Source of the DNA: Terrimesophilobacter bigeumensis
Lineage (GTDB): Bacteria > Actinomycetota > Actinomycetes > Actinomycetales > Microbacteriaceae
Length of the DNA stretch: 64,000 nt
Assembly: GCF_039537265.1 (NCBI RefSeq)
Contig: NZ_BAABAE010000003.1
Span: 1,054,001-1,118,000 of the forward strand
Reading direction: 5' to 3'
In this document: positions 7,905 through 16,249 of the stretch, piece by piece
How positions within the stretch are numbered: the first letter of the stretch is position 1
Layout of the letters: the number at the start of each line of letters is the position of its first letter
Made by a program: the position numbers and the translations under genes
Notes under the pieces: generated by a model
The model's input: only the letters and a program-made list of their open reading frames with translations
What the model was told of the DNA's origin: nothing
The model's database searches: none

Positions 7905-7939
7905 CGGATGCCGCCCGCCGGCGGCACCAGGGAGAATCG

Positions 7940-9622
7940 ATGACGAAGGCCCGACACCTGCGCGCGCGGTACCGGCGGATTCTGCGATTCGCCGCACGGT
8001 ACATCGCCCAGGAGTGGTGGTTCGAAGTCTTCCTGCCGCGCCTCGGACTCGGTTGGATGTCGCGTCGAGGGCGCTCGAAGCGAGCCCAGCACATCGCGCA
8101 GCACTTCCACGCGATGGCCGTCGGACTCGGCGGCCTCATGATCAAAGTCGGCCAGTTCATGTCGTCCCGGCTCGACGTCCTCCCTCCCGCCATCACGAGT
8201 GAGCTCGAAGCTCTCCAGGACGAAGTACCACCTGCAGACTTCACCCAGGTCCGCGCCCTCGCCGAGGCCGATCTCGGAGTTCCGCTGGAACAGGCATACT
8301 CCTCCTTCGACCCGGAACCGGTCGCGGCGGCCTCCCTCGGACAGGTGCATCGCGCGAAGCTCTCCCCCGCCGACGCCGAACTCGTCGGGTTCGAGAACGT
8401 CGTCGTGAAGATCCAGCGACCAGGGGTCGACGCGATCGTCACGGTCGACCTTGCCGCATTGCGCAAGATCGCCGGATGGCTCGACCGCGTCCCCTTCATC
8501 TCCCGACGCGTCGATCTGCCCGCTCTTCTGAAGGAATTCGCCGCCGTCAGCATGGAGGAGATCGACTACCTGCACGAAGGCGCCAACGCCGAACGATTCG
8601 CCGAGAACTTCCACGACAATCCGCGCGTGCAGGTCCCCGCCGTCGTGTGGGAACGCACCACCCGGCGCGTGCTGACCCTGTCCGACGTCACCGCGATCAA
8701 GGTCAACGACCGGAAGGCCCTCGCCGCAGCAGGAATCGACCCGACCGCCGTCGCCAAGGGGCTGGCGAGCGCCATGTTCGACCAGCTCTTCACCCACGGG
8801 TTCTTCCACGCAGACCCGCACCCCGGCAATATCTTCGTGACACCGGCGTCGAACTCACAGGATTGGGTGCTCACCTTCGTCGATTTCGGCATGATGGGCC
8901 AGGTTCCCGACAACCTCAGGGATGGCCTGCAGCGAGCCGTCATCGCGGTCGCCGCGCGGGACGCGAAAGGCCTCGTCGCCAGCATCCGCGCCATGGGGAT
9001 GCTCCTGCCCTCTGCAGAGGGAGCCCCGCTCGAGCAGGCGATGAGCGAACTGTTCGACCGGTTCGGGGGGATGGGCTTCGCCGAGTTGCAGAAGGTCGAC
9101 CCGCACGAGTACAAGGACTTCGCCGACAAGTTCGGAGTCGTCGTGCGCACGATGCCGTTCCAGCTCCCGGAGAACCTGCTCCTCATCATCCGAGCCATAT
9201 CGGTGACCTCGGGAGTCTCGACAGCCCTCAACCCGGCCTTCAACATCTGGACGGCGATCGAGCCCTACGCAGCGCGGCTCACGAACGACCAACGCGGAAA
9301 CGCCGCGAGGGCGCTGTTCGCACAGGCCGTCGACACCCTCGGAGTCATCGCACGCCTGCCACGGCAACTCGACGACCTCAGCACACTCATCCAGAGAGGC
9401 CGCCTCTCGATCGAGATCCCCGCGATCGAACACCGGCTGCGCGCACTCGAGCGGCTCGGTCAGCGAGTGGTCTCCGCCGCCGTCTTCGCGGGGCTGCTCC
9501 TCGGCGGAATCTTCCTCCGGCAGATTGACGAAGTGTTCGGTTGGGTACTGATCTCGGCCTCGGCGCTCCCCCTGCTTCACGCGGTGTTCGCAGGAGTGAG
9601 CGGCCGAGGCCGAGATCACTAA
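7940..9622 (+). CDS. ABC1/UbiB-family atypical kinase (AarF)
   Basis: A 560-residue member of the UbiB/ADCK protein-kinase-like family, which binds ATP and supports isoprenoid-lipid (quinone) biology or mobilisation. The hallmarks are present: KVGQ at 69-72 in the KxGQ motif, the AAAS-type nucleotide loop AAASLGQVHRAK at 129-140, HADPHPGNIF near 292-301 and the metal-binding DFG in FVDFGMMG near 313. Two hydrophobic segments at the C-terminus (SAAVFAGLLLGGIFL and WVLISASALPLLHAVFAG) would anchor it in the membrane. GGGAGAATCG precedes the ATG. Its partner gene is padR, presumably in one operon. The end overlaps the convergent tautomerase by 4 bp. Confidence 0.92.
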   Translation: MTKARHLRARYRRILRFAARYIAQEWWFEVFLPRLGLGWMSRRGRSKRAQHIAQHFHAMAVGLGGLMIKVGQFMSSRLDVLPPAITSELEALQDEVPPADFTQVRALAEADLGVPLEQAYSSFDPEPVAAASLGQVHRAKLSPADAELVGFENVVVKIQRPGVDAIVTVDLAALRKIAGWLDRVPFISRRVDLPALLKEFAAVSMEEIDYLHEGANAERFAENFHDNPRVQVPAVVWERTTRRVLTLSDVTAIKVNDRKALAAAGIDPTAVAKGLASAMFDQLFTHGFFHADPHPGNIFVTPASNSQDWVLTFVDFGMMGQVPDNLRDGLQRAVIAVAARDAKGLVASIRAMGMLLPSAEGAPLEQAMSELFDRFGGMGFAELQKVDPHEYKDFADKFGVVVRTMPFQLPENLLLIIRAISVTSGVSTALNPAFNIWTAIEPYAARLTNDQRGNAARALFAQAVDTLGVIARLPRQLDDLSTLIQRGRLSIEIPAIEHRLRALERLGQRVVSAAVFAGLLLGGIFLRQIDEVFGWVLISASALPLLHAVFAGVSGRGRDH

Positions 9623-9834
9623 CCGCGTGCGAGGGTCAACACGTCCTCCGTGCTGAGGGGCTTGCCGGCGATTCCCCAGTCACCACTGCTCACTTCTTCG
9701 ACCACGCACCACGTCACCGAGCGCATGTTCTCCCCCTCGATCTTCACCATGGTGTCGGTCAGGGTCCGGATGATCTCGTGCTTCTGCTCGGGTGAGAAAA
9801 CACCCTCAATGATCTTGACGTTGATGAACGGCAT
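9619..9834 (-). CDS. 4-oxalocrotonate tautomerase family protein
   Basis: A 71-residue tautomerase. After removal of Met the N-terminal residue is Pro (MPFINVKIIEGVFSPEQK), the catalytic base of the family, and the strand-helix pattern with MVKIEGENMRSVTWCVVEEV fits a 4-OT subunit. AGGAG stands 7 nt before the ATG, which decides this start over the longer upstream frame. The gene follows the LuxR-hydrolase on the same strand after a 158-bp gap with a hairpin at the upstream gene end. The substrate is unknown; keto-enol isomerisation of an aromatic breakdown product is the family norm. Confidence 0.85.
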   Translation of the reverse strand: MPFINVKIIEGVFSPEQKHEIIRTLTDTMVKIEGENMRSVTWCVVEEVSSGDWGIAGKPLSTEDVLTLARG

Positions 9835-9970
9835 GATGCTCTCCTCAGAATTCAGTTGCTTGAATGGAACGCTTTCAACGCTAAGAAGAGACGTACCTGA
9901 GCACATCGGGGGTACCCGACGGATTTGGCGCTCACCGCGACGAGAAGTTTCGGGTACCACGTAGTCGGGC

Positions 9971-9999
9971 GCTCTGATTCGGGATTCAGGGTTCAGAGC
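9971..9999 (-). terminator. Hairpin and 7-bp triplet repeat at the end of the LuxR-hydrolase gene
   Basis: GCTCTGA (9971-9977) pairs perfectly with TCAGAGC (9993-9999). On the minus strand the region reads CTGAACC-CTGAATC-CCGAATC, three 7-bp units, with the gene's stop in the first and another TGA in the second. There is no clear T-run, so termination is only plausible. Confidence 0.45.
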
Positions 10000-11063
10000 C
10001 GTGGATGCCCGTCCTCCAGCTCCGGCAGCCGCGCAGCAGCGGCGGCACGTGCGGACTTGCCGACAAGCGACAGCTTTGCGTACAGGTTCGACAAATGTCG
10101 CTCCACTGTGCGCGTGCTCAACGACAGGAGAGACCCGACGCCCTCGTTGCTATAGCCCTGCGCGACGAGTCGAAGGACTTCGAGTTCTCGCGAAGTCAAT
10201 TCGGGTGCGGGCTGTTTTGGGGCCGCCCCTCCGGCGAAATCCGTCACTTCTCCGAGGAACTCAGGCCACGCGGGCTCATCGGCGAGCAGGATGTGGTTGC
10301 GGCCGCGCAGCGACACGAAGCGGGCATCCGGGATGAGCCCGGCAAGTCGCCGGCCCTCCTCAAAAGGCACACTACGGTCACCATCGGCATGCAACACCAG
10401 GGTACGAGCCGACACCTCACGCGCTGACGAAGCCACGTTCACCGTCGAACGTGCTCGAGCGCTCGCCAGCGCGGCCTCCGGCGACATCGACCGACGCTGC
10501 AACTCGTCGAACCATCGCAACTGTATCTCCGTCGCTTCAGGGATCATCGACGACGTGAACACCCGTCGGTAGATCGGGTCCGCACGCCCCCAACCCAGCT
10601 TGATCATCTGCCACTCGAGCTCGATCTCCTCCCGTTCCAGATCTGTGACGGCTCTCTCCATGGCTGCACGACCGTACGCCCCCCAGAGGAGCAGGTTCGT
10701 AACCTGGTCTGGATGGCGACGTGCGTATTCGACAGCGACGGCGCCTCCCTGCGACATGCCGAGCAACGTGAAACTGGACAACCCCGCGGCCGACACGACC
10801 GCCTCGAGGTCGGCAACCCACTGATCGAGTCCGTAAGCCTGCGGATCACGATCGGACAGGCCGCTCCCCCGATCGTCGTACCTGATGACAGTAAATCGTT
10901 GGCCGAGTTCGGTGAGCCAGTGGCTCCATAGCGGGCTGGACCAGTCGTAATCCAGATGGGTGAGCCACGTCGCAACCCGAACCAGTGGCGGACCACTGCC
11001 ATGGCGAGACCACGCGATGCGGGTACCGTCGGACGATGTCGTAAACGAGACCGCGTTCCTCAT
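9993..11063 (-). CDS. Alpha/beta-hydrolase fused to a LuxR-type HTH
   Basis: A 356-residue two-domain protein. Residues 1-275 form an alpha/beta-hydrolase: oxyanion region near HGSGPPLV, acid-loop YDDRGSGLSDRDP, nucleophile elbow LGMSQGGA with Ser104, acid Asp in LHADGDRSVPF and His in GRNHILLADEP. Residues 288-345 are a GerE/LuxR helix-turn-helix, LTSRELEVLRLVAQGYSNEG...TVERHLSNLYAKL. The complete catalytic triad suggests a regulator that binds or turns over a small ester or lactone. No synthase for a signal is nearby. It is divergent from the tetR-ABC operon (125-bp gap), and the tautomerase lies downstream. The ATG at 11063 matches the domain start. Confidence 0.88.
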   Translation of the reverse strand: MRNAVSFTTSSDGTRIAWSRHGSGPPLVRVATWLTHLDYDWSSPLWSHWLTELGQRFTVIRYDDRGSGLSDRDPQAYGLDQWVADLEAVVSAAGLSSFTLLGMSQGGAVAVEYARRHPDQVTNLLLWGAYGRAAMERAVTDLEREEIELEWQMIKLGWGRADPIYRRVFTSSMIPEATEIQLRWFDELQRRSMSPEAALASARARSTVNVASSAREVSARTLVLHADGDRSVPFEEGRRLAGLIPDARFVSLRGRNHILLADEPAWPEFLGEVTDFAGGAAPKQPAPELTSRELEVLRLVAQGYSNEGVGSLLSLSTRTVERHLSNLYAKLSLVGKSARAAAAARLPELEDGHPRL

Positions 11064-11163
11064 CTGCGGATTCTACCCGCAAGGGACCTCGCGTCCCGGT
11101 GACGCCGGCGCGGCCCTGCTGCAAGCGACGAACGGTACCAGTGAACTCCGTCTTGACGTGCGT

Positions 11164-11181
11164 TATACACCTGTATAGTCT
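11164..11181 (+). promoter_or_regulatory. Promoter with 14-bp palindrome before tetR
   Basis: TATACA-CC-TGTATA (11164-11177) is a perfect palindrome lying between a -35 TTGACG (about 11153) and a -10 TAGTCT (11176-11181). The start codon GTG at 11189 is 7 nt beyond the -10, so the mRNA is probably leaderless. The position fits an autoregulatory TetR operator. Confidence 0.65.
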
Positions 11182-11188
11182 CTTGGAC

Positions 11189-11860
11189 GTGCGTACAGCG
11201 GAGCCGGCGCCGGAGAGCGACCTCACGGCGCGCGCCCGCCTTCGGAACTCGGCCATCGAGGTCTTCGCCGCGCGCGGCTTCGGCGCCAGCGTTCGCGACA
11301 TCGCGGCCCACGCCGGCGTGAGCGCAGGGCTCATCACGCACCACTTCGGCTCCAAGGCGAACCTGCGCACCGAGTGCGACACCGAGGTCGTCCGCCTGTA
11401 CCGGGTGCTCAAGAGCGACGGCATCGCCAGGCCGCCGGCCCAGTCGATGTGGATGATCGCGGAACTCGACGACTACGCCGCGATGTTCGTCTACATCCTG
11501 CGCAGCGTCCGCGAGGGCGGGCCGGCAGGGAAGCAGATCCTCGAGCACTTGATCGAGGAGGCGATCGCGTTCTCCGAGGAAGGCGTCGCATCCGGCGTCG
11601 TACGATCGAGCCGCGACCCCGCCGCCAGGGCACGGTACCTCGTCACCTCGAGCCTCGGCGGCATCATCCTGCAACTCTCGCTCCAGCCGCAGCTCGAGCT
11701 CGCAGAGGTCGGCCCGACGGTGCGCAGGATCGTCGACGAGATCACACTGCCGACCCTTGAGCTCTACACCGAGGGCGTCATCGCTGACAGACGCTTCCTC
11801 GACGAATACCTCCGCTATGCCAACCACGCTTCAACCACCGAATCGGAGACGACACCATGA
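11189..11860 (+). CDS. TetR-family regulator
   Basis: A 223-residue TetR regulator: the N-terminal HTH is SAIEVFAARGFGASVRDIAAHAGVSAGLITHHFGSKANLRTECD (about residues 18-60), followed by an all-helical ligand-binding domain. It opens a three-gene operon with an ABC ATPase and a large permease, joined by ATGA overlaps, so it most likely represses a drug or lipid exporter and releases on binding a substrate. GTG at 11189 is chosen because a promoter with palindromic operator ends just before it; an upstream ATG at 11099 would place coding sequence across that promoter. Confidence 0.87.
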   Translation: MRTAEPAPESDLTARARLRNSAIEVFAARGFGASVRDIAAHAGVSAGLITHHFGSKANLRTECDTEVVRLYRVLKSDGIARPPAQSMWMIAELDDYAAMFVYILRSVREGGPAGKQILEHLIEEAIAFSEEGVASGVVRSSRDPAARARYLVTSSLGGIILQLSLQPQLELAEVGPTVRRIVDEITLPTLELYTEGVIADRRFLDEYLRYANHASTTESETTP

Positions 11861-12762
11861 CCACGACACTCGCTGTCGACGTCGCAGGGCTCGAGAAGAA
11901 CTTCGGCTCCACTCGAGCGCTCGACGGGCTCGACCTGCGCATCGAGACGGGAACCGTCGCAGGCTTCCTCGGCCCGAACGGTTCCGGCAAGACGACGACC
12001 ATTCGCATCCTGCTCGGCCTGCTCAGGGCGGATGGCGGCCGTGCGAGGCTCCTGGGCGGCGACCCGTGGAAGGATGCCGTCGAACTCCACCGCCGCGTCG
12101 CCTACGTGGCCGGCGACGTCACGCTCTGGCCGAACCTCACCGGCGGAGAGGCCATCGACATCCTCGGCTCACTGCGCGGCGACCTCGACCGCGCGCGGGT
12201 GGATTCCTTCCTCCAGCGCTTCGACCTGGACCCCACGAAGAAGGCGCGCAGCTATTCCAAGGGCAACCGGCAGAAGGTCGGCCTCGTCTCCGCATTCGCG
12301 AGCCGAGCGGAACTGCTGTTCCTCGACGAACCGACCAACGGACTCGACCCGCTCATGGAGGGCGTGTTCACCGAATGCGTGTCCGAAGCGCGGGCCGAAG
12401 GAAAGTCGGTGCTCCTCTCGAGCCACATCTTCGCCGAAGTGGAGAAGCTGTGCGACACCGTGACCATCATCCGCGACGGGTGTACCGTCGAATCGGGCAC
12501 GTTGTCCGAACTCCGGCACCTCCAGCGATCGACGATCACCGTGACACTGGACGGCGACCCGTCGGCGCTCTCCACGATCGACGGTGTGCACGACCTGGTC
12601 GCCGACGGCGGACACGCGACGTTCACCGTCGACAGCCGCGTGCTGCCTGAGGTGCTCGCCGTCCTGGCGCCGCTGAACCCCCGCGAACTCGTCTCCACTC
12701 CCCCATCGCTCGAAGAGCTCTTCCTCCGCCACTACGGCGTGCACGCGGCGGCATCCGAATGA
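11857..12762 (+). CDS. ABC transporter ATP-binding protein
   Basis: A 301-residue DrrA/CcmA-type ATPase. Walker A GPNGSGKT is at 39-46, the Q-loop region is replaced by YVAGDVTLWPNLTG, the signature is the atypical YSKGNRQKVGL, Walker B is LLFLDEPTNGLDP and the switch His is in LLSSHIFAEVEKLCD. A C-terminal domain of about 80 residues follows, as in exporters of this class. It overlaps tetR and the permease by 4 bp at each end and energises that permease. Confidence 0.93.
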   Translation: MTTTLAVDVAGLEKNFGSTRALDGLDLRIETGTVAGFLGPNGSGKTTTIRILLGLLRADGGRARLLGGDPWKDAVELHRRVAYVAGDVTLWPNLTGGEAIDILGSLRGDLDRARVDSFLQRFDLDPTKKARSYSKGNRQKVGLVSAFASRAELLFLDEPTNGLDPLMEGVFTECVSEARAEGKSVLLSSHIFAEVEKLCDTVTIIRDGCTVESGTLSELRHLQRSTITVTLDGDPSALSTIDGVHDLVADGGHATFTVDSRVLPEVLAVLAPLNPRELVSTPPSLEELFLRHYGVHAAASE

Positions 12763-14414
12763 GCACCACCGGAACGGCCGCCACCAGAATGGCCACGACC
12801 GGTACGACCACTACCGGATCGGCTGCCACCGGCGCCGGCACCATGATGGGCTTCATCGTGCGCCGCAACTGGCTCAGGATGCTCATCTGGCTCGTCGTGC
12901 TCGCCGGCATGATCCCGCTCGTGATCGACTCGCAGCGCGAACTCTTCCCTACCCAGGACGCACGCGACGCGTACGCCGAGGTTGCGAACACGCCGGCGAT
13001 CGCCGCGCTCACCGGTCTGCCCTATGCGGCCGGCACACTCGGCGGCATCCTCAACATCAAACTGTGGATGACGGTGGCCATCGCACTCTCCCTCGCGGTC
13101 GTCTTCCTGGTCACCCGCAACGGCCGCGCCGAGGAGGAGAGCGGCCGCACCGAACTGCTGAGAGCAGGCGTTCTCGGACGGCACGCCTACTCACTCGCGA
13201 ACTGGACGGTGTTCGCCGTCTTCGCCGCGATCGTCGGACTGGCGTGCTCGGCCCTGGCCATCACCCAGGGCCTCCCGGCCGAGGGCGCCCTGCTCATGGG
13301 GGCATCGTTCGTCGGCGTCGCGCTCGTCTTCCTCGGGATCGCCGCCGTGACCGGCCAGCTCGCCACGACCAGTCGTGGAGCGAACGCACTGGCCTCCGCC
13401 GTGCTCGCCGTCGCCTATCTCATCCGCGCGGTCGCCGACGTCAGGGCAGAGGGCGACCGCGCGGCCTGGTTCACCTGGCTCTCCCCCCTCGGCTGGGGGC
13501 AGCAGGCCAGATCGTACGGCGAGAACCTGTGGTGGCCGATCATCCTGTGCGTCGTCGTCACCGTCATCCTGTGCAGCATCGCGCTCGCACTCGAACGCAC
13601 ACGGGACCTCGGCGCCGGCATCCTGCCCGATCGAGTCGGCCGCAGGGAGGCGTCGGCATTCGGCCGAACGCAACTCGGGCTGACGCTGCGCCTCCAGAGA
13701 TCCTCCGTCATCGGGTGGACGGTCGGCATCCTCGTCGGCGCACTGTTCTTCGGCGGCGTCGCCACGGCGATGGCGGACCTCCTGTCCGGCGACAACCCCA
13801 TCGCGCAGGCCTTCATCGGACCGTCGAAGGATCTCCTGGATGGCCTGCTCGGCTTCTTCACGATGGCCAACGCCCTGCTCGTCGCGGCCTTCGCCCTGCA
13901 GAGCAGTGACACGATCCGGTCGGAGGAGTCGACCGGGCGCGCCGAAGCACAGTGGTCGTCCGCGATCTCGCGGATCCGTTGGGCCGCGATCCGCATGGCC
14001 GTTCCCGCCGTCCTGTCGCTCGTCTTGCTGGCCCTGAGCGGTGCTGCGATCGGGCTCGCGTTCGGCGCAGCGGTCGGGGATGCGAGCCAGGCCAACCGGT
14101 ACATGGTCGCGTCGATCGCCTACTGGCCGTCGATCCTGCTCGTGATCGGAGTGGTGGTCCTGTGCGCTGCGTTCCTCCCGCGAGCGGCCTCGGCCGTCAC
14201 CTGGGGACTCTACGGTGTCGCCGTGTTGCTCTCGATGTTCGGGGACCTCTTCGGCCTTCCCGACTGGGTAGTCCAGAACACGCCGTTCAGCGCCGTTCCG
14301 CGGCTGGGCCAGGACTTCGCGGCGCTCCCGCTCATCGTGCTCACGATGCTCGCGATCATCGCGGGAGCACTCGGGTTGTGGCGGCTGCGTTCGAGGGACA
14401 TGACAAGCGCCTGA
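12759..14414 (+). CDS. ABC transporter permease (polyketide/multidrug exporter type)
   Basis: A 551-residue membrane protein of the large-permease type annotated as exporter of polyketide antibiotics, with about 12 hydrophobic segments in two halves. The conserved R-A-E-E-E-S-G-R-T-E-L-L loop after the second TM occurs near residue 120, and a related I-R-S-E-E-S-T-G-R-A-E loop near 390 shows the internal duplication. An unusual 28-residue Thr/Gly/Ala-rich leader (MSTTGTAATRMATTGTTTTG...) precedes the first TM; the ATG at about 12843 (MMGFIVRRNW) is an alternative start. ATGA overlap couples it to the ATPase. Confidence 0.9.
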   Translation: MSTTGTAATRMATTGTTTTGSAATGAGTMMGFIVRRNWLRMLIWLVVLAGMIPLVIDSQRELFPTQDARDAYAEVANTPAIAALTGLPYAAGTLGGILNIKLWMTVAIALSLAVVFLVTRNGRAEEESGRTELLRAGVLGRHAYSLANWTVFAVFAAIVGLACSALAITQGLPAEGALLMGASFVGVALVFLGIAAVTGQLATTSRGANALASAVLAVAYLIRAVADVRAEGDRAAWFTWLSPLGWGQQARSYGENLWWPIILCVVVTVILCSIALALERTRDLGAGILPDRVGRREASAFGRTQLGLTLRLQRSSVIGWTVGILVGALFFGGVATAMADLLSGDNPIAQAFIGPSKDLLDGLLGFFTMANALLVAAFALQSSDTIRSEESTGRAEAQWSSAISRIRWAAIRMAVPAVLSLVLLALSGAAIGLAFGAAVGDASQANRYMVASIAYWPSILLVIGVVVLCAAFLPRAASAVTWGLYGVAVLLSMFGDLFGLPDWVVQNTPFSAVPRLGQDFAALPLIVLTMLAIIAGALGLWRLRSRDMTSA

Positions 14415-14463
14415 GCCGATGGTCGGGGCCTGAGAGGCGACTCGTGCTCGATATGGTTATCCC

Positions 14464-15747
14464 ATGAGCACGAGTTCCGCCCAGATCGGCAACACCAGCA
14501 TCAAGCACGTCGTCGTCGTCGGAGCAGGCATGATCGGCCTGACGACCGCCTGGTACCTGCAGGAGCGCGGAGTGAAGGTGACCGTCGTCGACCGCAAGGG
14601 CGTCGCGGCCGGCTCCAGTTGGGGTAATGCCGGATGGCTGACCCCGGCGCTCACACTCCCCCTCGGTGAGCCCTCGGTGCTCCTCTCCGGCCCCAAGGCG
14701 ATGCTGAGCTCCAAGTCGCCGCTCTACATCCCGCTCGCCCTCGACCCGAAACTCATCCGCTTCCTGCTCGGATTCGCGTGGCATGCCCTTCCCCGCCAGT
14801 GGCGGAAGTCGATCGAGATCTTCGCCAAGGTGAACCCCCTTGCGATGGAGCCGTTCCACGAACTCGCCGCGGGAGGCGTGACAGAACCGGTCAAGGAGGC
14901 CAAGCCCTTCCTCGCCGGGTTCCTGAACGACAAGGACCGCAAGGTCCTCCTCCACGAGTTCGAGGTCGTCGCCCAGAGCGGCGGAACGGTCGACTTCGAC
15001 CTCGCCACCGGCGACGACCTCCGCAGGATCGAGCCGACCCTCTCGGATGCCGTCACCTCCGGCGTGCTCCTGCGGGGCCAGTACTTCATCAACCCGCCGA
15101 AATACGCAGAGTCGCTCGGCGCCGCAGTCGTCAAGCGCGGCGCCGAGCTCAGGACCGGGTTCGAGGTCGTGGGCATCGAGGACACGGGCTCGGGGGTCGA
15201 GGTGATCCCCGCATCCGGGCCGGACGGAACAGCAGAACCGATCAGGGCCGACGCCGTCGTCATCGCGACCGGCGCCTGGCTGGGCACGCTCGCCCGCCGG
15301 TTCGGCGTCAAAGCGATCGTGCAGGCCGGCCGTGGTTACAGCTTCAGCGTCACGCCCGAGGTCGTGCCGTCGCACCCCATCTACTTCCCCACCCAGCGCC
15401 TCGCCTGCACCCCGCTCGGCGATCGCCTGCGCATCGGCGGGATGATGGAATTCCGCAACGTCGATGCAGTACCGGATGCGCGCCGCATCCGCACGCTCGT
15501 GGATGCCGGGCGCCCCGTCTTCCAGGGCGTCGACTGGGAGGCCCGCAAGGAGGAATGGGTCGGAGGTCGCCCGGTCACCGCCGACGGCCACGCCCTCATC
15601 GGCGCGACGAGGTCACCGCGTGTCTTCGTGGGCGGCGGTCACGGCATGTGGGGAATCGCACTCGGCCCGCTCACCGGCAAACTGCTCGCGGGCGCCATCG
15701 TCGGCGAACCCGAACCGGTGCTGAAGCACTTCGACCCGCTGCGGTAG
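14464..15747 (+). CDS. FAD-dependent oxidoreductase, D-amino-acid dehydrogenase-like (DAO family)
   Basis: A 427-residue flavoprotein of the DAO superfamily closest in form to DadA. The FAD dinucleotide motif VVVVGAGMIGLTTAWYLQERG is at 14-34, followed by VTVVDRKGVAAGSSWGNAGWLTP, the strand-loop typical of DadA. The substrate domain ends in AGRGYSFSVTP, and the C-terminal FAD contact is FVGGGHGMWGIALGPLTGKLLA. It would oxidise a D-amino acid or similar imino acid and pass electrons to the respiratory chain. It is monocistronic. A -10-like TATGGT (14452-14457) stands exactly 6 nt before the ATG and there is no Shine-Dalgarno, so a leaderless transcript is likely. Confidence 0.85.
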   Translation: MSTSSAQIGNTSIKHVVVVGAGMIGLTTAWYLQERGVKVTVVDRKGVAAGSSWGNAGWLTPALTLPLGEPSVLLSGPKAMLSSKSPLYIPLALDPKLIRFLLGFAWHALPRQWRKSIEIFAKVNPLAMEPFHELAAGGVTEPVKEAKPFLAGFLNDKDRKVLLHEFEVVAQSGGTVDFDLATGDDLRRIEPTLSDAVTSGVLLRGQYFINPPKYAESLGAAVVKRGAELRTGFEVVGIEDTGSGVEVIPASGPDGTAEPIRADAVVIATGAWLGTLARRFGVKAIVQAGRGYSFSVTPEVVPSHPIYFPTQRLACTPLGDRLRIGGMMEFRNVDAVPDARRIRTLVDAGRPVFQGVDWEARKEEWVGGRPVTADGHALIGATRSPRVFVGGGHGMWGIALGPLTGKLLAGAIVGEPEPVLKHFDPLR

Positions 15748-15749
15748 AG

Positions 15750-16106
15750 TCAGCCGGCCGTACTCTCGTCGATGCGGCGCAGGAGCGTCCCGAGTGCGTC
15801 GCGGATGGTCTCGTGGTCATACTGGCCGGCGCGACTCTCCCCCGAGATCACGGCGCAGCGGTGCACCTTCGCGAAATCTCCGTACGGGAACTCGTAATGG
15901 CCCTTGGTGTCGGGGTCCATCTCGTCGTTGATCCCCAGGAACCACTTCGAGTACTCCTCCCAGCCGTGCTTTTCGAGGAACTCGTTCTCCTCGTCGGCCG
16001 TCGGCGCGTGCTCGCTCCAGTCATCCCGACTGTCGTGCGTCGCCCTGCGATCCTCGATGAGGTCCTTCGCATGTTTGAACGCCACGTGATTGAGTGTGAC
16101 TGTCAT
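15750..16106 (-). CDS. Conserved hypothetical protein (118 aa)
   Basis: A 118-residue soluble acidic protein beginning MTVTLNHVAFKHAKDLIEDRRATHDSRDDW. It has no signal peptide or membrane segment; the Trp/acid-rich middle (HGWEEYSKWFLGINDEMDPDTKGHYEFPYGDFAKVHRCAVIS) and the C-terminal helix SRAGQYDHETIRDALGTLLRRID suggest one compact domain. I recognise it as a recurring actinobacterial hypothetical but cannot name a function. It converges on the flavoprotein gene with 2 bp between stops. The ATG at 16106 is preferred over the longer frame since the upstream codons lack conserved character. Confidence 0.75.
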   Translation of the reverse strand: MTVTLNHVAFKHAKDLIEDRRATHDSRDDWSEHAPTADEENEFLEKHGWEEYSKWFLGINDEMDPDTKGHYEFPYGDFAKVHRCAVISGESRAGQYDHETIRDALGTLLRRIDESTAG

Positions 16107-16223
16107 GGGATACAGCCCAGCAAACCCGGGCGATTTCGGCATTCGGGAAGCGTTCAGGCTCGGCAATCCTCAGCAAGCGCACAGGCTGGCGGCCAGTGGA
16201 CGGTGATTTCGCAGTTGTTTGAC

Positions 16224-16239
16224 TAGAACAAGTGTTCGA
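16224..16239. promoter_or_regulatory. LexA (SOS) box before imuA'
   Basis: TAGAACAAGTGTTCGA matches the actinobacterial SOS consensus TCGAAC-N4-GTTCGA with an intact GAAC-N4-GTTC core. It overlaps the -10 GATAAT (16238-16243), 17 nt downstream of TTGTTT (16215-16220), so bound LexA would block RNA polymerase. The imuA' ATG begins 6 nt after the -10. Confidence 0.9.
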
Positions 16240-16249
16240 TAATTGATGG

